Positions 17,475 to 26,209 of a stretch of 64,000 nt of DNA are shown here, in pieces. The position numbers and the translations under genes were made by a program. The notes under the pieces are model-generated. The model was not told the DNA's origin and made no database searches. It saw only the letters and a program-made list of their open reading frames with translations. The number at the start of each line of letters is the position of its first letter. The first letter of the stretch is position 1. The stretch spans positions 124,001-188,000 of the forward strand of contig NZ_AMXN01000004.1 of the NCBI RefSeq assembly GCF_000332645.1, written 5' to 3'. The stretch is from Bacillus inaquosorum KCTC 13429 (GTDB lineage: Bacteria; Bacillota; Bacilli; Bacillales; Bacillaceae).

Positions 17475-18572
17475 CTAGTCTTTTAAATTGACCCAGTCAT
17501 TCCTGTGGATCACCTCAAACGTTTTCTCAAAATCAAGTTCATCACTTCGTTTGCCTTTGGCCTCCATAATCTCCTCGGAGGAGTAATGAGTTTGGCCTTT
17601 GCCGATCACCCCGCCCGGTCCCTTGACTTCCACGACCGCCCCTTTCGGAAAGCTTCCGTTCACGCCCACAACGCCAGCCGGCAGCAGACTGCTTCCGTTA
17701 TGGATCATCGCCTCCTCGGCACCAGCATCAATGAGGATCTCACCTGATATCGGCGAGTGGAACTGAATCCACTGTCTCGTGTTGTTAACCGAGGATAGAT
17801 CTTTGTCTCCGATATAAGTGCCGTCTCCCCTGCCGTCCAAAATGTCCGCCAGCTTTTGCTCTCCGCTGCCTGTTCCAATAAACACTTTCACTCCAAGAGA
17901 CAGCGCGGTTTGTGCGGCTAACAGCTTTGATTTCATACCGCCGGTGCCGACTTTTGATCCGGTTGAACCGGCATACCCCAGTAATTCAGGCGTGATCTCC
18001 GGCAAATAATCAAATCGTTTCGCCTCAGGATTTTCATTCGGATTGGCATCATACAGCCCGTTGATGTCAGTGAGAATCATGAGCTGGTCCGCATGAATCA
18101 ATCCGCTGACTAACGCAGAAAGCATGTCATTATCCCCGAAGGTCAATTCTTCAACAGATGTAGAATCGTTTTCATTGATAATCGGAATGACACCGCGCTC
18201 CAGTAATTCCATAATCGTTGCATACGCGTTTCGATACCGTTCTCTTTTCGAAAAATCATTTCTCGTTAACAGGATTTGTCCCGGAGTCAGTGCGTATTGT
18301 TTAAATTGATTCATATATTGCTGCATCAACAGTGTTTGTCCGACCGCGGCCGCCGCCTGTTTTCCTTTAATGGTAACGGGACGGGACGGATAACCGAGGC
18401 TGGAAAACCCCGCCGCTACGGCTCCCGAGGTAATCAGAATCATTTCATGTCCCGCTTTCTTCAACAGGGAAATGGCCTGAACATGCTCTCTGATTTTTGC
18501 CTCATCAATGCTTCCGTTGCTATTCGTGAGCGAACTGCTTCCTATTTTCACTACTATTCTTTGTTTTTTCAT
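17475..18572 (-). CDS. proB: Glutamate 5-kinase
   Basis: A 365-residue two-domain enzyme. Residues 1-260 are an amino-acid-kinase fold ([14 protein letters not shown] for [11 protein letters not shown] and [13 protein letters not shown] for glutamate and phosphate). Residues 275-365 form a PUA domain. It phosphorylates glutamate at the gamma-carboxyl as the committed step of proline synthesis. It is first in the proBA operon behind a T-box leader, so it serves anabolic proline production, distinct from the osmostress genes proJ/proH. Confidence 0.95.
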   Translation of the reverse strand: MKKQRIVVKIGSSSLTNSNGSIDEAKIREHVQAISLLKKAGHEMILITSGAVAAGFSSLGYPSRPVTIKGKQAAAAVGQTLLMQQYMNQFKQYALTPGQILLTRNDFSKRERYRNAYATIMELLERGVIPIINENDSTSVEELTFGDNDMLSALVSGLIHADQLMILTDINGLYDANPNENPEAKRFDYLPEITPELLGYAGSTGSKVGTGGMKSKLLAAQTALSLGVKVFIGTGSGEQKLADILDGRGDGTYIGDKDLSSVNNTRQWIQFHSPISGEILIDAGAEEAMIHNGSSLLPAGVVGVNGSFPKGAVVEVKGPGGVIGKGQTHYSSEEIMEAKGKRSDELDFEKTFEVIHRNDWVNLKD

Positions 18573-18611
18573 TTATTCTCCTCCGCGGCTCTTCGCCAGC
18601 CAACTTACAAT

Positions 18612-18838
18612 AAAAAAACCCATTTCATCCTGATTCATAAGGACGAAATGGGTTTCCGTGGTACCACCTTGATTGAACGCACTTATGCACGCTCCGCTTT
18701 CCTGTAACGCCAGGTTACGCGCCTAGGTTTTCCCCCTAAGACTCCAAGGCAGGTTCAGCAGGTTTCATGCGGCAAAATGTTTCAGCGATTCATTTTGCTC
18801 TCTGTCACAGAAAGGTCTGCTTACTAATCCTCTTCAAC
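18612..18838 (-). promoter_or_regulatory. T-box leader of proBA (tRNA-Pro sensing expected)
   Basis: Read on the minus strand, the leader has the T-box core GGTGGTACCACGGAAACCC (18668-18650) followed by a terminator with arms ACCCATTTCGTCC/GGATGAAATGGGT and T8 (18612-18655). An AGTA stem-I motif (AGTAAGCAGACC) is seen near its start and CCT triplets in the probable specifier region (about 18745-18760). Uncharged tRNA should favour antitermination. It fills the 360-base gap between proB and purU. Confidence 0.92.
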
Positions 18839-18898
18839 GCTCAATGATTTTTTTATATTATGCAAAGAAAAAGGACACTTGTCAAGGATTTTTGCCAT

Positions 18899-18924
18899 CA
18901 AAAAGAGCCCGCATGGCGCGGGCA
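18899..18924 (-). terminator. Terminator of purU
   Basis: GCCCGC/GCGGGC hairpin followed by T5 on the minus strand. Confidence 0.8.
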
Positions 18925-18933
18925 TCTTGCCGT

Positions 18934-19836
18934 CTAGTTAAAGACGATTGTTTTGTTTTCATGAACGATGACGCGGTCTTCCAAATGCCATTTTACAGCA
19001 CGTGCAAGCACGCTGCGCTCAATCGTTCTGCCGATATTTTTAAGGGCGTCCGTGTTGTCACGGTGATCCACACGCTCAATATCCTGTTCAATGATCGGCC
19101 CTTCGTCCAGATCGTTTGTGACATAGTGAGATGTCGCTCCGATCAGTTTCACGCCGCGCTCGTAAGCCCGTTTGTACGGATTCGCACCGATAAAAGCAGG
19201 CAGGAACGAATGATGGATATTGATGATGCGATTCGGATGAGCCGAAACAAAATCAGGAGTTAAGATCTGCATATAGCGTGCAAGAACGATCACATCAATA
19301 TTGTATTGCTCAAGCAGTTCAAGCTGCTTCTTTTCGACTTCCGCTCTGATGTCTTTGTTCGCTTTCATATAGTGGAATGGAATGTTCAGCCGCTCAACCA
19401 GCTCTCTCGCCTCTTCATGGTTGCTGATGACAACAGCGATTTCCGCCATAAGGTTGCCGGTTTGCCATTCCCAAATCAGCTCATGCAGACAGTGAAGCTC
19501 CTTTGAGACAAAAATGGCGACACGCTTCAGCTCGCTTGCCAATGTTAAGCTCCATGTCATGTCGAATTTTTCCGCAATTGACGCAAACGCCTCCTGCAGT
19601 GTGTCTTTTTTCTCACGAATGCCCGCACAGTCGAATTCGATTCTCAGGAAGAAACGGCCGCCTTCAGGATCTGTCGTATATTGATTGGATTCTATAATAT
19701 TGGCGCCGTGTTCAAATAAAAACGCGGAAACCGCAGAAACGATACCAGGCTGATCGGGACAGCTGACCAAAAGGCGACCTTTATCCTCATTCCCGTCACG
19801 GTATTCGTTTAACCGCTGAGTCATATATGATTTCAT
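18934..19836 (-). CDS. purU: Formyltetrahydrofolate deformylase
   Basis: A 300-residue enzyme that hydrolyses 10-formyltetrahydrofolate to formate and tetrahydrofolate, feeding formate to PurT and balancing one-carbon pools. It has an N-terminal ACT domain (about 20-100, starting at LLVSCPDQPGIVSAVS) and a formyltransferase-like catalytic domain with IINIHHSFLPAFIGANPY and the catalytic Asp near DLDEGPIIEQD. Monocistronic, with its own promoter in the 19837-19906 gap. Confidence 0.95.
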   Translation of the reverse strand: MKSYMTQRLNEYRDGNEDKGRLLVSCPDQPGIVSAVSAFLFEHGANIIESNQYTTDPEGGRFFLRIEFDCAGIREKKDTLQEAFASIAEKFDMTWSLTLASELKRVAIFVSKELHCLHELIWEWQTGNLMAEIAVVISNHEEARELVERLNIPFHYMKANKDIRAEVEKKQLELLEQYNIDVIVLARYMQILTPDFVSAHPNRIINIHHSFLPAFIGANPYKRAYERGVKLIGATSHYVTNDLDEGPIIEQDIERVDHRDNTDALKNIGRTIERSVLARAVKWHLEDRVIVHENKTIVFN

Positions 19837-19906
19837 GAATAATCCCTCTTATCTTTGTAAGTCTAAACTATTTATCCATTATACTGAAGATTTGATAAAA
19901 ATCAAT

Positions 19907-20224
19907 TTATGACAGAATTTTTAAACCAACGGCTGAGCATAAGATCAAAGCGATAAAGAAGATCCGTTTGGCGTCTTTCGGCTCCTTGTAAAAGAGGATG
20001 CCGACAAGCGCTCCGCCGGCGGTGCCAATTCCAGTCCAGACAGCATAAGCGGTACCCATCGGAATGGTTTCCATTGCATACGACAGCAAGGAAAATGATG
20101 CGGCAAAACCAACAATGATCAACAGCACCCATTTCACGTTTTTTTCTTTCGCATATTGATTCATAAGGGCCACGCCGGCCATCTCCAAACAGCCCGCGCA
20201 CAATAAACTGATCCAGTGCAGCAT
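19907..20224 (-). CDS. ykkD: YkkD, small multidrug resistance subunit (guanidine exporter)
   Basis: A 105-residue SMR protein with four membrane helices and the conserved Glu of helix 1 in GCLEMAGVALMNQY. It forms a heteromeric pair with YkkC, encoded just upstream with a one-base overlap. YkkCD was first described as a multidrug pump; the guanidine riboswitch upstream points to guanidinium export as the natural role. Unlike YkkC it has few terminal charges, consistent with opposite insertion of the two subunits. Confidence 0.93.
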   Translation of the reverse strand: MLHWISLLCAGCLEMAGVALMNQYAKEKNVKWVLLIIVGFAASFSLLSYAMETIPMGTAYAVWTGIGTAGGALVGILFYKEPKDAKRIFFIALILCSAVGLKILS

Positions 20225-20562
20225 TATGCCTCGCCTCCTTTTTCGTCTGTCTCATCCTGTGTCACAAGCTTCAATCCGATTACACCGATTAAGAGCACGC
20301 CGATTAACAAAAGCTTTGGCCATCCGATCGGCTCATGAAACAGAATGATTTCACTCAGCACTGTTCCAGCTGTTCCGAGTCCGGTAAAGACGGCATACAC
20401 GGTTCCGACAGGCAGACTGTTTGTCGCCTTCATTAAAAGATAAAAGCTGACTATGATGCCGACGGCTGTGCCGCTCCATGTTAAAGCTGAGTCAGCATGC
20501 TTTAAGCCTACCACCCAAACAACCTCGAAAACGGCGGCAAGCACGACTAATCCCCATTTCAT
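20224..20562 (-). CDS. ykkC: YkkC, small multidrug resistance subunit (guanidine exporter)
   Basis: A 112-residue SMR protein with four helices, helix-1 Glu in [13 protein letters not shown] and a charged C-terminal tail ([12 protein letters not shown]). It is the partner of YkkD in a dual-topology proton/guanidinium antiporter. First gene of the pair and the namesake of the ykkC riboswitch class found in its leader. Confidence 0.94.
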   Translation of the reverse strand: MKWGLVVLAAVFEVVWVVGLKHADSALTWSGTAVGIIVSFYLLMKATNSLPVGTVYAVFTGLGTAGTVLSEIILFHEPIGWPKLLLIGVLLIGVIGLKLVTQDETDEKGGEA

Positions 20563-20603
20563 TACAAGTCATTCCTTTCTTTCCAGTAAGATTCTCCGAA
20601 AAC

Positions 20604-20745
20604 AAAAAAAACCCCGGACAGTCGTCTCACATGAGATTGACTCTCCCGGGCTTTTTTCCCTCCGTGTGCATACGCGTTTCTATTTACGCGTATGTGTTTT
20701 CTCTCGGACCAGTCCATGTCCATTGACATGCGGAACCCTAGAAAA
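20604..20745 (-). promoter_or_regulatory. Guanidine-I (ykkC) riboswitch with terminator
   Basis: Minus-strand motifs match the class: TCTAGGGTTCCGCATGTC (about 20743-20726), ACTGGTCCGAGAGAAAAC, then ACACGGAGGGAAAAAAGCCCGGGAGA up to 20641. The final CCCGGG region pairs with TCCGGGG in a terminator ending in T8 at about 20604. Guanidine binding should prevent termination and induce ykkCD. Confidence 0.95.
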
Positions 20746-20785
20746 CTTTACCTGACACTATGATACTACAACTTCACACTTTCTT

Positions 20786-21301
20786 TCAAATGTAAGATTT
20801 TCTTTCATATACCGCGATTGGTTTATTCCACTTTCTGATCGTTCTGCTGTATAGCATGCCGATTTTCTCCGCTACCCGTATGGACGCTTTGTTATCCGGG
20901 TCAATCATAGCCGCCATTTTGCCGAACTGCCGCTCGTTGAAGCCGTAGTCCAGGCAGGCTCGAGCCGCTTCTTGCGCATAGCCGTTCCCCCAGTGGCGGC
21001 GTGCAAACATATAACCGATTTCCATTACTGTCTGATTTTCGATCTGCTGGGGCACGATGCCGCATTGACCCAAAAAATCCCCTGTCCGTATGTCTTCGGC
21101 GATCCACAGACTGACGCCGTACCCTTTTTCATTTCTTTTGTTCCAATTGATCCACTCGCGGGTTTGCCTTTTATCTTTTAAACCGGAATAATATTTCATG
21201 ACGTCAGGATCGTTAAAAAGCTCGAGCAAAGAAGCATGATCCCGATCTTCCATACAGCGCAAACGAATGCGATCGGTCACAAGCTTCGTTTTAGCGCTCA
21301 T
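20786..21301 (-). CDS. ykkB: YkkB, GNAT N-acetyltransferase
   Basis: A 171-residue RimJ/RimL-type acetyltransferase: N-terminal TDRIRLRCMEDRD, the EIGYMFARRHWGNGYAQEAA segment with the acetyl-CoA pyrophosphate loop, and a C-terminal DPDNKASIRVAEKIGM motif. Start chosen at 21301, which overlaps the end of ykkA by 11 bases; the longer reading adds 14 residues with no ribosome site. Substrate unknown. Co-transcribed with ykkA and separate from the guanidine leader downstream. Confidence 0.85.
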   Translation of the reverse strand: MSAKTKLVTDRIRLRCMEDRDHASLLELFNDPDVMKYYSGLKDKRQTREWINWNKRNEKGYGVSLWIAEDIRTGDFLGQCGIVPQQIENQTVMEIGYMFARRHWGNGYAQEAARACLDYGFNERQFGKMAAMIDPDNKASIRVAEKIGMLYSRTIRKWNKPIAVYERKSYI

Positions 21302-21818
21302 ATTCCGCCAAATCCTGCTTCCATTCTTTTTTGAGGGCTTCAATATGTGCTTGATGATAGCGGTTATGATCCGCCATGTGCCAAATGCCCCACCTTACAG
21401 TCACGGTGTCATTATCGTAAGAAAGCGGCTTGTGCAAATCATCTTCAGTTAAGGTGAAACATATCGATTTCAGCTCGTTTACCACATGTTGATGTCTTCT
21501 CAGGAGTTCATCTAAACCGGGCTGGTTCTCCGGTTCAGGGAGCCGTCCGTTTTCATCTGTCATCGGGCCGTATACCTGTTCAATATGATCCGGTATCCGG
21601 TTTTCCTTGATACGCCAGACCCATCTGATATCAACATTTGCGATATGGTGCAAAAGCTGAGCCGTGCTGTTTTTTGTTTGGCAGCGCCCCCTATAATACA
21701 GTTCACTGTGTGTCATGCGGCTTACGATAGAAGCCAGACGGAGAGTGTTTTCTTCCACTGCGGAATACAGCAGACTGACCGTCGGCGCCATGTCGTTTCT
21801 AATGAATAAGTCCTTCAT
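21291..21818 (-). CDS. ykkA: YkkA, DinB/YfiT-family protein
   Basis: A 175-residue four-helix-bundle protein of the DinB superfamily. A metal-binding His triad is likely formed by His in TAQLLHHIANVD and those of WHMADHNRYHQAHIEAL. Start at 21818 follows TAGGAGGGG; the upstream reading to 21845 lacks a site. Superfamily members include thiol-dependent transferases such as BstA/YfiT, but the substrate here is unknown. First of a two-gene unit with the acetyltransferase ykkB. Confidence 0.83.
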   Translation of the reverse strand: MKDLFIRNDMAPTVSLLYSAVEENTLRLASIVSRMTHSELYYRGRCQTKNSTAQLLHHIANVDIRWVWRIKENRIPDHIEQVYGPMTDENGRLPEPENQPGLDELLRRHQHVVNELKSICFTLTEDDLHKPLSYDNDTVTVRWGIWHMADHNRYHQAHIEALKKEWKQDLAEYER

Positions 21819-21875
21819 GTTTGTTCCCCTCCTAACTAGGTACATTTGACGCCAAACAAAAATTCCCTTTAAAAA

Positions 21876-21905
21876 AGAAAAAAGCTCTCGTTAAAAATAG
21901 AGAGC
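21876..21905 (-). terminator. Terminator of ykjA
   Basis: GCTCTC/GAGAGC hairpin with a minus-strand T run directly after the ykjA stop. Confidence 0.75.
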
Positions 21906-21909
21906 AATC

Positions 21910-22641
21910 TTAATTGTTATTTCCCGGTTTATATAAATACGGATCATGCCGCGGTTCGTTTGAAGTATTCAAATCAAGCGATATATCGCCGCGGTCATTC
22001 ATCGTGCCAAGTGTGATCGAGGACAGCAGTTTGGAGCTGTATCCTTTTTCCTCAAGCTTCTCAAACAGCCAGGCTCGATTTTTTTGGAGGTACTTCAAAT
22101 TATGATCAAGGATTTCACCGTCCAGTATGAGGGGGATCGGGATAAAATTCCGTTCAGCTTCCATATTCAAATCCCGCACTTGCACCGCTCTCGCTTCCTC
22201 TTTTGGAATGACGCTCACTTCTCCCGTTTCTTCAATGATGGCAAGATCAATGTCAGCCGGATCGGCATAGCCCTTTTCCCTTAGCTTTCCGAGCAGTTCA
22301 TTAACAGTCAGCCTTTCTTTACGCAGTCCGCGTTCATCAATATCCCCGTTTCTGATTAAGACAGTCGGGCTTACGACCAGCAGCCATCGCCATTTATTAG
22401 AAAGAGCAAGCTTGCTCATCAGAAGATAAAGCACTAAAAAAGTGCCCGCGTAATAAATCGACATCGGCAGCCTGGATGTAAGAATCGGCTCACTGATAAT
22501 GGTTCCGATTGCGAAGGTCAAAAGCAGATCAAAATTGTTCATTTGTGATACGGCTTTTTTACCGGCAAGCCGAAACAGAATATACGCAATCGAAAATACG
22601 ATAACTGGCTTCAGTAAAAATGCCCATACGATCCACAACAC
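21910..22641 (-). CDS. ykjA: YkjA, DUF421 membrane protein
   Basis: A 243-residue protein with three N-terminal membrane helices (about 5-25, 38-55, 62-80) and a cytoplasmic C-terminal part, the architecture of the YetF/YkjA (DUF421) family. The conserved region around VLIRNGDIDERGLRKERLTVNELLGKLREKG is present. B. subtilis has several paralogues, some linked to germination or sporulation, without an established biochemical role. Monocistronic and divergent from the small gene at 22795. Confidence 0.87.
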   Translation of the reverse strand: MLWIVWAFLLKPVIVFSIAYILFRLAGKKAVSQMNNFDLLLTFAIGTIISEPILTSRLPMSIYYAGTFLVLYLLMSKLALSNKWRWLLVVSPTVLIRNGDIDERGLRKERLTVNELLGKLREKGYADPADIDLAIIEETGEVSVIPKEEARAVQVRDLNMEAERNFIPIPLILDGEILDHNLKYLQKNRAWLFEKLEEKGYSSKLLSSITLGTMNDRGDISLDLNTSNEPRHDPYLYKPGNNN

Positions 22642-22794
22642 CGGTCTTTACCTCCATCACGCTAGTCATATTGAGCCTATTTTGCCCTGAGGCAGAGCCG
22701 CTATGCATAACCCTTTTATTCAGTGTTAAATAGGCGAACGTGCACTTCTTTGGCACATATCATAATAGAAAGCAACATAGATTGGAGGCACAAT

Positions 22795-23025
22795 ATGAAG
22801 TATCAGAAGACGAATACCCATTGGCCCTATGATCTTCCATCGGCTCCTCATTCCGCGGGCTATCAGCAGCAGCAGACAATCGACAGGCTAGCCGGTTTAG
22901 AGCTAAGAATGGAGCAGCTAATCAGAGCGATTGAGGTAAACAATGAATTGCTGAGAACGATGCAAGAACAGCAAAACCGTGTATGCACAAGCAGCGGCGG
23001 CGGATCAGTGATTGTCCGGATGTAG
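22795..23025 (+). CDS. ykzH: YkzH-like small protein
   Basis: A 76-residue protein starting at 22795, seven bases after GGAGG. The middle is a predicted coiled coil (about 28-65, with LAGLELRMEQLIRAIEVNN); the N-terminus is polar with a Gln run and the C-terminus has a Gly-rich stretch. No membrane segment. The upstream sequence has a CATAATAG element (22760) about 15 bases after an AC, resembling a sigma-K promoter, so a late sporulation role is possible. The symbol is from memory of gene order between ykjA and hmp. Confidence 0.65.
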   Translation: MKYQKTNTHWPYDLPSAPHSAGYQQQQTIDRLAGLELRMEQLIRAIEVNNELLRTMQEQQNRVCTSSGGGSVIVRM

Positions 23026-23060
23026 AAGCAGGCGCTTGTCCGCCTTCTTCTATCTCAATA

Positions 23061-23093
23061 AAAAAAAACTCTTCTCAGAAAGGAGAAGAGTTT
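23061..23093 (-). terminator. Terminator of hmp
   Basis: Stem AACTCTTCTC/GAGAAGAGTT with T8 on the minus strand. Confidence 0.88.
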
Positions 23094-23104
23094 CATGTAT
23101 GTGT

Positions 23105-24304
23105 TCAAACGGACTGTGCCAAACTTAGTTGCGGGCCGAACAGCTCGTAATGGATAGACTCTGGCGCTGATCCAAGTTCTGATACAAGTTTATGCATTGC
23201 CGTAATAAATGACGGTGAACCGCAAATATAATAATCCGCATCTGTATTGGCAATCAGTTTTTTGAGGAACTGCTGATCAATTTGTCCTTCGTGAAATTGA
23301 AGATCACCTGCACGGTCTTCCTCTGTTGGCTCACGATACACAAATGCTGTCTTGACAGAAGAATGGTTTGCCGCTTCTTCTACCTCATGACGCAATGCGT
23401 GATATTCACTGTTTTTCGCGGCATGAATGAACAGAATCTGCCGTTCAGGCTGCTTGGAAACAGACGTTTTCAGCATGCTGATCATTGGTGTAATGCCAAC
23501 TCCGGCACTGATCAGAACGAGATCTTTTTGTGATGAAGGATCTAAAACAAAGTCTCCTGCCGGTGCGCTGATCTCTATTGAATCTCCCTCATGCAGCTCA
23601 TCGTGTAAATAGGAAGATACGGCACCGTCTTTCTTCACTGAGATTCGATAATAGTCTTTTCCCGGCATATCAGACAGGCTGTATTGACGAATATGCGTAT
23701 ATTCAGAGTCAGGAATCCGTACTTTGATGCTGATATACTGCCCTGCTTGAAATTCAGGTAACGGCTTGCCGTCTTCCGGCTTCAAATAGAAGGATGTAAT
23801 TTCTTTGCTTTCCTGCTCTTTTTTCGCGATGACGAACGGCTTATACTCCTTCCAGCCGCCAGCTTGCTGCTCCGCCTCCTCATACATTTCTTTTTCAATT
23901 CCGATGAACGCGTCAGCGATTACTCCGTACGCTTTCTCCCATGCCTCCATAATATCAGGTGTCGCAGCATCTCCCAGAACATCTTTAATCGCAATCAGCA
24001 AATATTTGCCGACGATCGGATAATGTTCAGCCTTAATTCCGATAGAGCGGTGCTTATGGCCGATTTGTTTCACGACCGGAATGATATTTCCGAGCTGATC
24101 AATATTTGCCGCAGCTGCAATAACGGCATTTGCAAGTGCAGTGCGCTGTGTTTTTTTCTTTTGGTTTGTTTGATTAAAAATGTTCAAAAGTTCTGGATGA
24201 TCTTGGAACATCAGATCGTAAAAACGGCCAGTGATCGCTTCTCCATACTGTTGTAATACGGGTACAGTGTTTTTAATGATTTCGATTGTTTTATTATCTA
24301 ACAT
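23105..24304 (-). CDS. hmp: Flavohaemoglobin (nitric oxide dioxygenase)
   Basis: A 399-residue protein that oxidises nitric oxide to nitrate. The globin domain (1-140) has the proximal His in IGHKHRSIGIKAEHY. The FAD domain (about 150-260) has IRQYSLSDMPG. The NAD(P)H-reductase domain has SAGVGITPMISML and CGSPSFITAMHKL. Length is that of the family. Expression in B. subtilis is strongly induced by nitric oxide and nitrite via NsrR and ResD; a matching AT-rich palindrome lies in its promoter region. Confidence 0.96.
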   Translation of the reverse strand: MLDNKTIEIIKNTVPVLQQYGEAITGRFYDLMFQDHPELLNIFNQTNQKKKTQRTALANAVIAAAANIDQLGNIIPVVKQIGHKHRSIGIKAEHYPIVGKYLLIAIKDVLGDAATPDIMEAWEKAYGVIADAFIGIEKEMYEEAEQQAGGWKEYKPFVIAKKEQESKEITSFYLKPEDGKPLPEFQAGQYISIKVRIPDSEYTHIRQYSLSDMPGKDYYRISVKKDGAVSSYLHDELHEGDSIEISAPAGDFVLDPSSQKDLVLISAGVGITPMISMLKTSVSKQPERQILFIHAAKNSEYHALRHEVEEAANHSSVKTAFVYREPTEEDRAGDLQFHEGQIDQQFLKKLIANTDADYYICGSPSFITAMHKLVSELGSAPESIHYELFGPQLSLAQSV

Positions 24305-24324
24305 CGTTTAAACAATCCCTTCAA

Positions 24325-24349
24325 AAAGATGTATTTAAAATATATCTTT
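24325..24349. promoter_or_regulatory. NsrR-type AT-rich palindrome in the hmp promoter region
   Basis: AAAGATGTATTTAAAATATATCTTT is almost its own reverse complement and lies 21-45 bases before the hmp start. A second half-site (AAAATACATGATGTCA) follows. It resembles the ATRTATYTTAAATATAT-type NsrR site known for hmp. Confidence 0.65.
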
Positions 24350-24511
24350 AAAATACATGATGTCACAAATAAAAGATATATTCAAAATGAATCTTTAATA
24401 AAATTGTCACAAAATTATCAATTTAACGTGACAAATGTTGCTTTTTTATAGAATCCCCTAGCAAAAACGGACTAACCGCTGTAATTATCACCATCGGAAA
24501 GATGAACAGCA

Positions 24512-24547
24512 CAAAAAAACCCAAAACAACATCATGTTTTGGGTTTA
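24512..24547 (-). terminator. Terminator of ykhA
   Basis: Stem AAACCCAAAAC/GTTTTGGGTTT with a minus-strand T7 run. The remaining 24350-24511 region is AT-rich promoter sequence without a gene. Confidence 0.85.
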
Positions 24548-24551
24548 ACGA

Positions 24552-25067
24552 TTACCAAGGCTTATCAGTTCCGAGCGCATTTGCAAGCGCCTGGCTGTGT
24601 TTTTTGCGGTTCTTTCGTTCATTAGCTCGCTGAACTGCTGTATTGTGCAGCATGATTTCTTCTTCTGTTTCCGGTACAACTCTCGGTACAGGCACCGGCT
24701 TGCCATTTGAATCTAATGCGACAAATGTCAAAAAGGATGTCGCGGCAAGTTCCCGTTCGCCAGTCATCAGATGCTCCTTAATGACTTTTACAAACACCTC
24801 CATGGAAGATGTGCCGACCCATGTCACATATGACTCTAGGCAGACAGAATCCTTTTGCCCGATCGGCTTCAGAAAATCTACAGAGTCCATCGAAGCTGTT
24901 ACTGTTTCCCGTCTGCAATGGCGCGCCGCGGAAATAGAGGCAATATCGTCAATGTAGCTCATTAATTTTCCGCCAAACAGCGTATTATGGTTGTTTGTAT
25001 CAAGCGGGAACACCCTGCTGGTTTTTACAACCTTTGACTCTTTACAAAATTTTGTTTCCGGTGTTTC
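24552..25067 (-). CDS. ykhA: YkhA, acyl-CoA thioesterase
   Basis: A 171-residue single hot-dog thioesterase of the YciA/BFIT-like type, with the signature NHNTLFGGKLMSYIDDIASISA carrying the catalytic Asn/Asp and the central helix. It hydrolyses acyl-CoA to free fatty acid and CoA. The C-terminal 35 residues are basic (NERKNRKKHSQ). Start at 25067 follows GGGGAGAAAGG; an in-frame extension to 25112 has no site. Monocistronic, divergent from ykgA. Confidence 0.88.
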   Translation of the reverse strand, partial: ETPETKFCKESKVVKTSRVFPLDTNNHNTLFGGKLMSYIDDIASISAARHCRRETVTASMDSVDFLKPIGQKDSVCLESYVTWVGTSSMEVFVKVIKEHLMTGERELAATSFLTFVALDSNGKPVPVPRVVPETEEEIMLHNTAVQRANERKNRKKHSQALANALGTDKPW

Positions 25068-25259
25068 CATACCTTTCTCCCCTTTGATGTCTGATCTTTT
25101 AGCTAAATGCACTCATATTCTCCTATTAAACAATATTCTCTGCTATTTGTCTAAAATTTAAAATGGTTTGTCTGTCAGGTTTTCTTTCCAAAACGTTTAA
25201 TGATTTTCATGATGAGGGAATAATAAATGTATTCTTCACACGGTCAGGAGGAGAAACAA

Positions 25260-26120
25260 ATGGACGTATCCATCCCGAAACACCAGCACAAAACGGTATG
25301 CCAAACAGAATACGGCACACTTCAGAAAGTGATTTTATGCAGACCGGAGCATATGACCATAAAAGATGTCATAAACGAAACACAAAAACATTTTGAAAAT
25401 GACAATATTCATGTCAAAACCGCCACCGACCAGCACAGCCGCTTGGTTGAAGCACTCAGGTCACACAACATTGAGGTCATCCTTTTGCCCGTCCGCGACG
25501 GACTCCCCGAGCAGGTCTTCACCCGGGACATAGGGTTTGTCATCGGAGAAAAAGCCTTCCTCTCGAGCATGACTGAACCGATTCGTCAAGGGGAAGAAGC
25601 CGTCATAAAAGAGTTTTTTCACAGTCAAGGCATTTCTTACACCCGTATGCTTGATACAAGCATTGAAGGCGGTGACGTCATCATCGATGGTGATACAGTC
25701 TACGTCGGAATCAGCCAGCGTACAGACATGTCAGCCACCGGCCAGCTGGAAGAGGCGCTTCCTGAATATACGGTCATTCCAGTACAGCTGCATGAAAAAT
25801 TTTTGCATTTGGACTGCGTATTTAACATCGTATCTGAAAGCGAAGCACTAATTTATCCTAAAGCCCTTGAGCCAGAGGCTGCAGAAATGCTGGCAAAACG
25901 TTATGATCTCATCGAGGTGCCCGAGGACGAACAATTTACGCTTGGCACCAACGTTCTTTCTATCGGGAGAAAAACGATCATCAGCCTCCCTTGCAACCGC
26001 CATGTCAATCAACAGTTATCGAAAAGAGGCTATCACATCATCGAAATCGACCTGTCAGAAATTATTAAGTCAGGCGGCTCCTTCAGATGCTGTACGATGC
26101 CGCTGATTCGCGGTGAATGA
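25260..26120 (+). CDS. ykgA: YkgA, amidinotransferase-fold hydrolase (dimethylargininase-like)
   Basis: A 286-residue member of the guanidine-modifying superfamily. Seen residues include the Asp/Arg of FTRDIGFVIG, the EGGDVIIDGD motif, His in HLDCVFNIVS and the nucleophilic Cys near the C-terminus (SGGSFRCCTMPL). The superfamily includes arginine deiminases and N-omega,N-omega-dimethylarginine dimethylaminohydrolases, which release citrulline; which substrate is used here is not evident. Start at 25260 follows AGGAGGAG. Confidence 0.88.
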   Translation: MDVSIPKHQHKTVCQTEYGTLQKVILCRPEHMTIKDVINETQKHFENDNIHVKTATDQHSRLVEALRSHNIEVILLPVRDGLPEQVFTRDIGFVIGEKAFLSSMTEPIRQGEEAVIKEFFHSQGISYTRMLDTSIEGGDVIIDGDTVYVGISQRTDMSATGQLEEALPEYTVIPVQLHEKFLHLDCVFNIVSESEALIYPKALEPEAAEMLAKRYDLIEVPEDEQFTLGTNVLSIGRKTIISLPCNRHVNQQLSKRGYHIIEIDLSEIIKSGGSFRCCTMPLIRGE

Positions 26121-26209
26121 AGAATATTCCCCTTTTTCATGTTTTGAACAGCTTATTTTATCAAGATACGTTAATATAAAGGTGACATCATTTTTAAGGG
26201 GGAAATCGC

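Noticed and set aside
18600..18843. Plus-strand ORF through the proB leader
   Set aside because: The region is fully explained by the T-box leader on the minus strand; conserved T-box core and terminator are present.
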